Origin: Schizochytrium sp. TIO01
Taxonomy: Eukaryota; Sar; Bigyra; Thraustochytrida; Thraustochytriidae
Direction of reading: 5' to 3'
DNA: 64,000 bases
Assembly: GCA_004764695.1 (NCBI GenBank)
Contig: SMSO01000037.1
Span: 4,462,337 to 4,526,336, forward strand
Shown here: positions 1 to 9,303 of the stretch, in pieces
Position numbering within the stretch: the stretch's first letter is position 1
Layout: every line of letters begins with the position of its first letter
Position numbers and translations under genes: made by a program
The notes under the pieces: generated by a model
The model's database searches: none
What the model was told of the DNA's origin: nothing
Seen by the model: only the letters and a program-made list of their open reading frames with translations

Positions 1-506
1 TTTCCTGCTCTGCCTTCACTTATTCTATAAAACGTTTTAAATTAAGATGATTCTTCTTACGACTCTTTAATTTAAAATCTTTTAAAGTTAATATTTTCAT
101 CAAAAAGAAAAATGGAAGGAGTGAAGGAGGAAAAAAGAAAGAAAAGCCAGGCTGCTCAGTGCAAGCAGACTCATTCAGAGGACACGGTTGGTAAGGCCTC
201 TAACTTATCCACTTGTACCCCTCTAGCTGTGAGGGGTACTTTGTGAGGCAGTGCATGTGAGGCAGTGGCGTCGGTCGAAGTGCCCCCTGAATCGCCATTT
301 TCTCTCTCTCCCAGGCGCGCAGTGTGAGGGAGAGGGAGAGAGGGGCTGAAGCAGGCTAGCTCTCCGCAGCTTCCTCTCTGGAGAAGCCTAAAGAGAGCAG
401 TAGCACAAATACCCAAATAAGCAGCAGCAGTAGCTCGAAAAGCAAAGCAGGAGCCCCAGGATGCCCTCTTCCCAGGCAGACCAAGCAGCTTCCGTGGCTG
501 CAAAAC

Positions 507-560
507 AAGGAAAGCAAGGAAAGCAAGGAAAGCAAGGAAAGCAAGGAAAGCAAGGAAAGC
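507..560. repeat. 9-bp minisatellite, AAGGAAAGC x6
   Basis: Six perfect head-to-tail copies of AAGGAAAGC, followed by a decayed AGCAAGC tail. The 9-bp period keeps all reading frames open, which explains the spurious Leu/Ser-rich ORF on the minus strand. Confidence 0.95.
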
Positions 561-1844
561 AGCAAGCAGACGAACCCGCCCAAAGGTGTAGCAGAGAAGT
601 CTTTCGCTCCTTCGTTGCAGTAAGCAGCTATTGATCGCTGTTATGGAGCCAGGTTGGGTTAAAGTTTTTATCTATTTAGAACGAGCTACTTGTTAACTTG
701 TTAGTTAGCTTGTTTTTATCTCTAGTAGGCCTTTCGATTGAAACGAATTGAATTGATTCTCTGGAGATTAACAAAATTAATTGTGGCTGGCTTATTGCTG
801 CTGTTATGAATCTTAACAGTTTCCGATTCTGGTTTTCTTTCTTTCTTTCTTCTTCTCTTCAGAGACGAGGCATCGGAAAGCAAAAAGCAGAGGAAAGCCT
901 GCGTTGCGCCCAAGTTTTGAAACCCTCGTGGCTACGCGAAGACCAACACCGACCGAAATCTTTGTTCGACTTTCTCAACTCTTGTGGACGAAATAAATAG
1001 ACAGTAGTGATGATGATATAGCAAAGAAAATACCGTGCCAAGGTCAACTTGTTTTTGTTTTGTACTTGTCCCTGGTCAACCACCACGTGAAGTAAGTTTT
1101 TTGTAGTGTGCTCATCAAAACGAACGAAAAAAGCGCTCAATGTTTTTTTTTTTTGTTGTTGTTGTTGTTATTCTATTTTTTTGTTATTTTTCTTTTCTTT
1201 CATTGAGAGTCGCTGATGAGAAACAGGGAGCGTGGCGATGCGGCCGGAGCAGCAAACGGCTTCTGTGCTCGAAAGACGATCGATCCAGCAAAGATGTCGC
1301 TCGCTTTCTCGCTTTCCTGCTGGAAGACGGTCCATGGCTTGTGGCGGGTGCGCACATAAGTGCCGCTGGGCCTCCCGGAGCTATAGCTTTAGCAGCCCGC
1401 AATCCCCGCTCTCGCAAGCGCGCTCGGCCGGTCGCTGTCTATATCTCTTCTTTGTTTCTTTGCTGCGCTTGGGTGTTCTGTTCGTTCCTGTTTGGGATCA
1501 TGGAACGCTGCGCTTCTGACTTCTGCCTTCTTTGTTCTCCTTCTTTTTTTTGGCTTTTCATCGATTCTCGAGCTCTTAAACTCACCGATCGAACGATTGA
1601 CGCTCTGATTCTGGTTGGTCCTTTGAGTGGTGGCAAACCACGTAATGCGCTGCTAGGGCCGATCCTCTCTGAAGAAAGAAAGAAAGAAAGAAAGAAGAAA
1701 GCTTTTGCTTGTTGTGTAGCTTTGGTCTGCTTTGGTCTGCTTTCTCTCAAGTCGAAATGAGTACGAACGGATGAAACAGTTCATTTCAAAGCAGAGCGTG
1801 AGCGGAGTTGTTTCCAAGGATAGATAGCCGAGTCCATCTGTGTG

Positions 1845-1990
1845 TATGTATGTATGAATGTATGTATGTATGTATGTATGTATGTATGTATGTATGTATG
1901 TATGTATGTATGTATGTATGTATGTATGTATGTATGTATGTATGTATGTATGTATGTATGTATGTATGTATGTATGTATGTATGTATGTA
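1845..1990. repeat. (TATG)n microsatellite, about 36 units
   Basis: An almost uninterrupted tetranucleotide array of 146 bp with one GAATG interruption near 1856. It generates meaningless Tyr-Ile-His-Thr and Cys-Met-Tyr-Val ORFs on the two strands. Confidence 0.97.
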
Positions 1991-2694
1991 TTAAGCATGT
2001 ATCAGCTTCGTAGCGCAAAAGAACGAAAGAACGAAAGAACGAAAGAGGTGCTGCAGGGAACGCCTAACGGGTGCTTAGTAGGTCCTACCGGCGGGATGTT
2101 GGATGCATGGTATGATGAAAGCAGCTTTGAGCACATTTTAATTTACTCTGTTTCTCTGAGCAAACTTTGTTTTGTGACGGTGGATTCGATAGATGTCATG
2201 ATAGCGCTCTTCTGGCGATGTGGATGAGGGTCTTTCGCTCCTCTCGCTCAACCAACGAGGGTGTTCTTTCGTTCTTCTGAGTGCGCTCACTTGATAAGCA
2301 AACAAACCAAGCAACCCTTTTTCATAGTGCTGAGGAAGAGAGAGCTATCTCTCTCTCTCGCTGCCTCTGTCTCTGCTTTCAGTCAGAAAGCGCGGCGTCC
2401 ATGAAAGGGAGGGAGAAAGGAAAGCTCTGCAGAAGAAGTAAGTGATCAGTGAGCGGCCAACGCGTATCTCCGCGAGAAGCGAAGAAGAGGACCTTCCTTC
2501 TCAACCGACAGGCGCCAGGCGTGAAGGTTCTTTCTTTCTCTTCGATCAGTGAGAGCTCTCAGATAGCGAGTGAGTGCTCTGCTGAGTCATCTACCGAGAG
2601 TTTCGTTCCAAGGAAGCCTGTAGCACTACGCATACAGTCCGCGCCTCATCGAGTAGAAAAGGAGAATTAATTTATTGAAGAATTAATTAATTCA

Positions 2695-2738
2695 TTGATT
2701 GATTGACTGATTGACTGATTGACTGATTGATTGATCGA
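2695..2738. repeat. (GATT/GACT)n microsatellite
   Basis: Alternating GATT and GACT tetranucleotides, an imperfect array of about 44 bp. Confidence 0.9.
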
Positions 2739-2995
2739 TAAGTTAAAACTTTATGGTGAAATACTTATTTGTTTAATTATTAGTTAGAATTGAACGAGCG
2801 ATGAATTATGTATCACATATTGGCACTTTTTGTCCTTCTGCTCTTCAGAGGTGAGGTGACTGTGCGATTGTAGTGGCCTCCTATCCTAAACAGTAGGCAG
2901 CGCCAGGAGCGTGTCAGGAGGCTGGAGTCAGCAACAGTGCTTCCTCTGAAAGCTAAGAGTTCGAGCTGCTCTCTCTCTTCTATCAACAGCAAGGC

Positions 2996-3057
2996 CCTCC
3001 CTCCCTCCCTCCCTCATAATAGTCCTCATGTTCTCTCTCTCTCTCTCTCTCTCTCAG
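2996..3057. repeat. (CCCT)n followed by (CT)n
   Basis: A short CCCT array is followed, after about 15 bases, by a perfect CT dinucleotide run of about 25 bp. Both are polypyrimidine on the plus strand. Confidence 0.9.
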
Positions 3058-3372
3058 AGTCGCCGTCAACACAACTCGAAGCAAAGAACAAGCAAAGGAA
3101 CAAGCAAAGGCAAGCAAAGAACAAGCAAAAGGAAAGCAAAGGAAAGCAGAAGCTGCCGAGAGGAGGGAATATGAGGCTGTGATTGGCGGGTTGGACGACC
3201 ATGGAGCGTTGAACACTTGGGCTGAGAAGGAGGAGGAGAAGAGCAGGAGCGAGCGAGTGGGCGGGCGCTTTCGAGGCAGGAAGGGAATGGCGGCGCGAGA
3301 AAAGATGTGAAGGCATGAAGGGAGGCACTAAAAGATACCGTGTTATACTGTAAAGAGGTAGTCAAGCAGGCC

Positions 3373-3402
3373 TTCCTTTCTTTCTTTCTTTCTTTCTTTC
3401 TT
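3373..3402. repeat. (TTTC)n microsatellite
   Basis: Seven to eight TTTC units in perfect tandem. Confidence 0.9.
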
Positions 3403-4380
3403 AGTGTCTTCGATCGATTGAGGAAACTTACCATCACATCGCAACTTGCTTCATTATTTTTATTATTATTGAAGATTTATTATTTTAACAATAAAGTAGT
3501 ATGTATACACAGCTGGTTTCAATCAAGTTTTAACCTTGTTTAATAAACATCAGCAGAGAGAATGCCTCTGAGTTTTCGAGTTCGCTTCTTTGAAAGCTAC
3601 GCTTCCTCCTCTTCTTGCGTTTACAAGGTCTCTTTTAATTAAAAGAAAGGGAGGATGGAGGAAAGGAAAGCAGGTAATGAATGACAGGCAGGAATCAACA
3701 GATAGGAAAAGGGGATCAGGAACTCTCAAGTGTTTCATTTCAACCTTCTTCTCTTTTTACATAAATAAATACTTATTTAGAAAGAGCAGCAGAATGAAGG
3801 ATTGAGAGGAACAGGATGGTATAACCTATAGTAGGTACCTTTTGCCCACTTCGAAATACCGTATAGTCTACTGTGGCTCCCGCTTTAGGCTACTTAAGGT
3901 CACGTACCCACCCCACCACGGAACAAAGCAGGACAGGAAACGGAGGGAGGGGGGGGGGCAGTCTGGAGAGTGAGCTGAGAAATAGAGAGCTCTGACTTTA
4001 TTCAGACACAGGTGAAAGCAGCAGCACTGAGCTGCGAAAACAGACGGAGAGACCTTCAATACTTCTGTTTGTTTTCCATCAAAGAAAAATATCATTCAAG
4101 CTCAAGTTGGTTTTAGGAGAGCAAGATAAGAATAGAATATTTTTAATGCTTTTGACATTGTTACTGTTATTGTTATTATAATTAAAATGTAAAGAAGGGT
4201 AAGAAGAAGAAGAAGAAGAAGAAGAAGCGCTCATAGGTCAAGGGGCGCGATGAATGAATTGAAGTGATGTCTTCTTCTTCTCGCTCTCGATTGCCTTCCG
4301 GTGGCTCATAAAGGGGTGTTGGACTTTGGGAATTTGTTTACGAAGTTGCTTATTATCAAACTATTTTACTCTTGGTTTCA

Positions 4381-4412
4381 CTTCCTTCCTTCCTTCCTTC
4401 CTTCCTTCCTTC
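4381..4412. repeat. (TTCC)n microsatellite
   Basis: About eight tandem TTCC units, pyrimidine-only on the plus strand. Confidence 0.9.
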
Positions 4413-4548
4413 CACCTGATGGAATGAATAATAGATATGCTTTACGAATCATTCAAACATTTTTTAAAATGTTTTTAATTTAAAGTATAAAATCTTCTGA
4501 GATAAAAAGAAAGTTTCATTCACTCACTCACTCATTCATTCATTTGAA

Positions 4549-4664
4549 TTGTTTGTTTGTTTGTTTGTTTGTTTGTTTGTTTGTTTGTTTGTTTGTTTGT
4601 TTGTTTGTTTGTTTGTTTGTTTGTTTGTTTGTTTGTTTGTTTGATTGTTTGTTTATTTGTTTAT
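4549..4664. repeat. (TTGT)n microsatellite
   Basis: An uninterrupted TTGT array of more than 90 bp to about 4642, then a decayed tail with TTGA and TTAT units to about 4664. It encodes spurious Asn-Lys-Gln-Thr and Cys-Leu-Phe-Val repeats. Confidence 0.95.
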
Positions 4665-5658
4665 TCCATAAGAGGAATGAATGAGTACGTAGGAGTGGAT
4701 ATTGAATTGTTACTGACGATCGAAAAGCAATCGAATCAAACCAAACAGAATAATAGAAACAGCGAAGAAGAGGCGACCAAACCCTAGGCAGCGCGCGCAG
4801 CAGCCGACGCACGCAGGCACGCACGCACGCACGCAGGCCCGCGCGGACGCAGCAGCGACACGCCAGGAAGACTGCTCGACAGCCAGCCAGGGCGGAGCCC
4901 AGCCGTCTGGCCCGTAGCCAGGGAGTAAGCGGGGGAGCGGGAGAGCGGCCGCGGCATTGACCGATTGAACTCGCGTCTGCTCTCTTTTGTTTCTCTTTGT
5001 TTTTCCTTTTCTCTTTTATTGGTCTTTCTCTCTCTTTCTCTCTCTTTCTTTCTATTTGTCTCGTCTCTTCTTTGTTGTTGTTGTTGAGCCGCTCTGCCTG
5101 ACGACTGAGTCTAGAAGCAGAAGCACAAGCTCCAGGACTGGGAGGACGAGGACCTGAGCGAGTGCGAGCACGGCCCCACCTCGCTGGACCGCTCAGATAC
5201 ACCGGCCTAGCTTGCAGAGTTTGCTTGCTTGTTTCTTTCTTTCTTTCTTTCTCTCCTTTCTAGTTAATCTTCGCGGAGCGGGGTTTGGCTTTGTTTGCTC
5301 TGCGTCGCCCTAGCTGCCGGCACTTGTGAGCCTGCTTGTGAACTATCTCGCTTGCCTTCGTGAGCAAAACAGCATACGCTCTTTATATACCTTGCGAAGC
5401 ACCGATCTTCGTGGCTCTCTTGACAGCTCAGGGCCGATTTATCCCCAGGAGTTCTCTATCTCTATCTCTATCTATCTCGCTCGCTATATATACACGTACA
5501 TATATATAGATAGATTTGAGATTGGTATCGCGTTCGGACAGATCAACAGAAGCACAACCCACTTATCGTCTAATTTGTGTAATAGCGTGGACTAGTCCCA
5601 GGAGGGAAAAGGATCTGGACAATTTCATCTCGGTATAGTTAACAACTCTATAACCAAA

Positions 5659-5804
5659 ATGTGGGGAGGATCACAGCACCCGCAGCAGCACCGGCAGAAT
5701 AGCGCCGGCAGCAATAACAGCAATAACTCGGGAAACAACATGATGATGCAGGGAAACAACAACCTTCGTATGCCAGGAAGCCAGGCAGACGTCATGTTGC
5801 AACA

Positions 5805-5835
<31 letters not shown>

Positions 5836-7644
5836 CAGCAAGGCGGACACAATCAGCACCACCACCACCAACAACATCACCACCAACAACAACAACAGAC
5901 ATGGTTTCCGGACCCAGCCATTCTGCAGGAGCTCCGCGCCCGCGGACCTGGTCAGTACAGGATTCAAATGAGGACCTTTGAGCCCGGTTTCGGTATGAAT
6001 GGTGCAATGCAGCAGCACCCCGGTATGGCAATGGGCCTTATGAACAGGGATTCTAACTTTCAATCACAGTCCAATAACAATCCCGGTGGAATGACCAACG
6101 GAGGACTCGCATCCTCGTACATGAACCAGGCATCCATGAACCAAGACCCGATGCGACAGATGCAGCAGCAAGTCGGATATCCTGGCGCCATGCAGTCCAT
6201 GCACCCACACATGAACCCTCAAATGCAGCAACAGCTGCAGCAGTGGCAGGCCGCTCAAATGGCAGCCGCGCAGCAAAACTTCCTGGCCCAAAACGGCATG
6301 TACTCTGTCGATGTCGTTCGCAACCAGTCCATGGGCGCCGATGTCTTCCTGATCCAAGCCGGTAACTTTGCGGCCTTCCCCATGCAGGCTAAAAAGTCGA
6401 GGAAGCGCCGCCAGCGTGACCCTCTTGCTCCCAAGCCTGCCCGGTACGCATGGAACTTCTTTTTCAAAGAGCACTACAAAAAAATCCGCAACAAGAACTA
6501 TGGCGGAGAACATTTTGACGTGCAGAAGGCGTTCACTGATATCGGGCACAGCCTCGGAGATAAGTGGAAGGCACTAACAGCAGAGGAAAAGGAGCCCTAC
6601 ATTAAGATGGCCCAAGATGATAAGAAACGCTTTGAGCGCGAAATGAAGGAGTACACCAGCGCCCGCAGCGGAGACCGCGGTTCGGATGACGACGAGGATG
6701 ATGATGCCAGCAACGCAGATGAGGACTCCAGATCCCCGGACAGTGCCGAAGAAGCCACAGCTGGCGTTAAGACCGACGCAGACTCCAAGGATATGGAGAA
6801 CCCACGTCCTTCGAAGAAGTCTCGGCGCAGCAATAAAGCAGCAGAGGAAGACGAGGACAACGAAGAGGCTCTCGCTACAGACCCGAGCACTTCTGATCTC
6901 GTCAAAGCAGCACTACTTGAAGGGTCCGCAGAAGTGGACGGGCTCAAGATCAACATCATTCGACCTGGCGAATCTGCACCGACGCCTCCGCCTAACATGA
7001 CGGAAATGACAGCCGACGTTCTCGTTACTGATGATGACGAAACCTTCATCGTCATGATGTCTGCCACTTTACGCAAACTCCATGTCAAGGAAGGGTATCA
7101 GAACCTCAACATTCACGTTGCTCACAACGGAGAGGAGGCTCTCAAGAAGATCGTTGACGAGAAGCAGCGATTCGCAGTGGTTACCATGGATAAGTATATG
7201 GGCGAGATGGACGGTGTCGAAACCGTTAAGAAGATGCGCGAGGCTGGGTATGACGGGTGCGTCGTAGGCGTCACTGGAGATGAGTCTGGCATCGGCAGTG
7301 AGTTTGAGAAGGTTGGCGCTGACACCACCCTGTACAAGAATCAGAGCGGCCTTTTCTCCCAAGTGCACAGTATTATTGTTGAAAAGCTTTCTGGCAAGGA
7401 GAACGAGAACGAGAACTCAGATTCTGATGAAAAGGATGCGGACGATGACAACGATAAAGACGCAAAATCTTCTTCTGACAAAGAAAAGTCCAGCAAAAGA
7501 AAACAAGCAGATGTGAAGGATAACTCTCCTTCTGCTAAGAAGTCAAAGGACGATAGCGGCAAAGATAGTGGTACAGAAGAGAAGGACAAGAAAGTGTCCT
7601 CTTCTGTATCTACTTCCGCAAAACCTGTCTCGGCTGCAACCTAG
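5659..7644 (+). CDS. HMG-box / response-regulator receiver fusion protein, polyQ-rich
   Basis: This 661-aa protein is probably a nuclear DNA-binding regulator. The N-terminal third is Gln/Asn/Met-rich, with a pure polyQ run at residues 48-61 and a His/Gln block just after. A basic patch (KKSRKRRQR, about 244-252) precedes an HMG box at about 255-332 with the expected aromatic and Trp residues (YAWNFFFKEH, DKWKAL, YIKMAQDD). An acidic Ser/Asp/Glu linker leads to a CheY-type receiver domain at about 450-580. The acidic cluster D458-D460, phosphoacceptor D511 (TMDKYMGEMDG), T539 and K560 all lie at canonical spacing. The tail is Lys/Ser/Glu-rich and likely disordered. Family knowledge says receivers accept phosphate from His kinases or phosphotransfer proteins and HMG boxes bend DNA. 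That phosphorylation controls DNA binding here is inference. The ATG at 5659 follows AACCAAA, a good context; no intron is needed. Confidence 0.93.
5800..5841 (+). repeat. CAG/CAA tract encoding polyQ
   Basis: In-frame CAG run with a few CAA codons at its start and end, inside the HMG/receiver CDS, giving 14 consecutive Gln. The pure CAG part is the most length-unstable; CAA interruptions lie at the ends. Confidence 0.95.
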
Positions 7645-9303
7645 GGCCTACAGAGATCCCAGAATTTGCTTTGGTAGGTAAGTGCGCACACTATCGCCCA
7701 ATTTTTGCCACTTTCCCACGTATATCTACTAGTACTTCTTCTTCTTCTTCTTCTCTTATGTCCTCTTTTGTTCTCTTTCTATATAGTCTGCAATTGCCCT
7801 CCCTCCTCTCACACTTCTCTTTATTCCCTCCCGCTTCTGCTCTCAATCCCTGCCAAGGCCAAACAGTCTCTTATTTCTTCGTATTTGGTTTTGTCTTCAA
7901 CACATAAATGACGAACTCGACTGTTGAGTGATGTTTTTAACGAAAACGAAATCACTCAAGATGAAATATTCAGCCTCATGGGAAAGGAGTCTCACTAAGA
8001 ATATGATCCATCATGCCAGCAGAAGCGTTGGTACCCCAAGTAACCACTCCTTTTTTTTCACATCCACTCTCGTGTCTACTTTCTCTCTCGTCAGATGAAA
8101 TATAGACTCATCCACACAAGCAAACAAACATACAAACGTGTGTTCATTGGTTGTTAGCTAGTTTGTTTTTCTAGTTGATCAACCCGTGCGGGTTCTTCTC
8201 ACTTCCCACACATGTTTTCGACTTGCTTGCCGATGCCTGCTCTCGTGATAATGTAGATGCTGAGATATTTGCTTTTGCTCGGGCAGCCGCCTCGCAAATG
8301 CATCCATGGTCACCCCAACTCACGTCATTAATATTCCTTCAATGTAGCCAAATTTTGCCTTCTGTCAAGGCTATTTGGAAATGGGAAAAGGGCAGCCTGA
8401 ATTTTTTCCTTGCAGTCCCTATATACCTACCCTCTTGGCTGCTTCTGGTCCTGACCATTTTTTCTCAACACTCTGCTTTTACTTTGTCCTTGTCTGACGA
8501 CAAAATCAACGTCTGGAACTGACACCTACTATGGTTTTTGAGTTTTGCCTGTTTTGCCACCCCGCGCACCTTTTAATGCATTCTTTGCTCTAGGGTTGGT
8601 GTAGTCCTATCTGATTGTGTTGCGATTGGCCTGTTCGTCTTTCATGCTCTTGCAAAAACCTATACGTGTACTGGTAAATTTTACATTATCGTACTCTGCT
8701 TTTCTTTATACTTTTTGTTGCTTTCTTGCCATTTCTTGGACAGACCAAATCCGTTCACAGCCATTTCTCTAATTCTAGTAAAGTTATGGACTAGATTTTC
8801 TCCTTTTAGCTGTACAGGTGTCTCTTCACCAACACCAAATTAATTTATGGGACATTGTCTCAAGCAGTTTTCAATTTCAACAACAAACAAAATAACATTG
8901 ATTCTGCGATTCTATATGTAACTGGATTGTGGGCTCTGAGTCCTTATGTGAAGGCTCGTAGTACCACGTCTTCCACAACCATCCTTCTATAATCTGTGGT
9001 TAGCAACTGGTTAGTACTTGGAGGGAAAGAACTATAAAACTTTTCCTTTTCTTTTTTTTGATACAAAAAATAGCCGTTGATAGTCTAGCGGTCGGTATTG
9101 CATTAATCAAGCTTGAGATCGCTTGTTTGAGCTCTACTTGAGGTGCCTTGGCAAGTGAGCAGGACTTTGACGTTGCCCTGTGTCTATGCAAGCTCTGTTC
9201 TAGCGCTTGCTTGTGTCCCCAAAACATACTAAAATCTGAGCAGGAGCACCTAGAAGCTCCACTGCAAAATAATCACCAATTACCTGAGCAGCCAATCGCA
9301 ACC
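7645..9303. other. Intergenic: 3' UTR, spacer and tRNA-like fragment
   Basis: Pyrimidine-rich sequence follows the HMG/receiver stop codon (TCT/TTC runs near 7738-7760). The longest open frame in the gap (8175-8522) begins at TTG and has no recognisable protein features. A tRNA-like fragment lies near 9073-9146. I see no gene here. Confidence 0.6.

Larger units (their letters stand above)
1..5658. other. Gene-free, microsatellite-rich upstream region
   Basis: No ORF here looks like a real gene. The longer open frames are created by simple repeats (TATG, TTGT, T homopolymers) or by CT/GA-rich strand-biased sequence. The stretch is dense in tetranucleotide and other short tandem repeats and becomes GC-richer from about 4780 to 5330. 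The last part, up to the ATG at 5659, probably holds the promoter and 5' UTR of the HMG-box/receiver gene; I cannot place a transcription start. An unseen upstream non-coding exon is possible. Confidence 0.6.

Noticed and set aside
1140-1760. 206-codon ATG ORF starting MFFFFVVVVV
   Set aside because: The start is a poly-T/GTT run, and the rest has no domain; it overlaps equal-length ORFs on the other strand. Likely chance in skewed sequence.
1653-2227. Long ORFs on both strands through the TATG array
   Set aside because: They consist of the translated tetranucleotide repeat, with no independent coding signal.
4540-5202. 220-codon minus-strand ORF ending in Asn-Lys-Gln-Thr repeats
   Set aside because: The C-terminus is the TTGT microsatellite and the remainder is Arg/Lys/Glu low-complexity; no domain.
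9148-9303. 52-residue N-terminal extension of the FAM161-like protein
   Set aside because: It starts at TTG, not ATG, and overlaps a tRNA-like fragment; first ATG is 9304.
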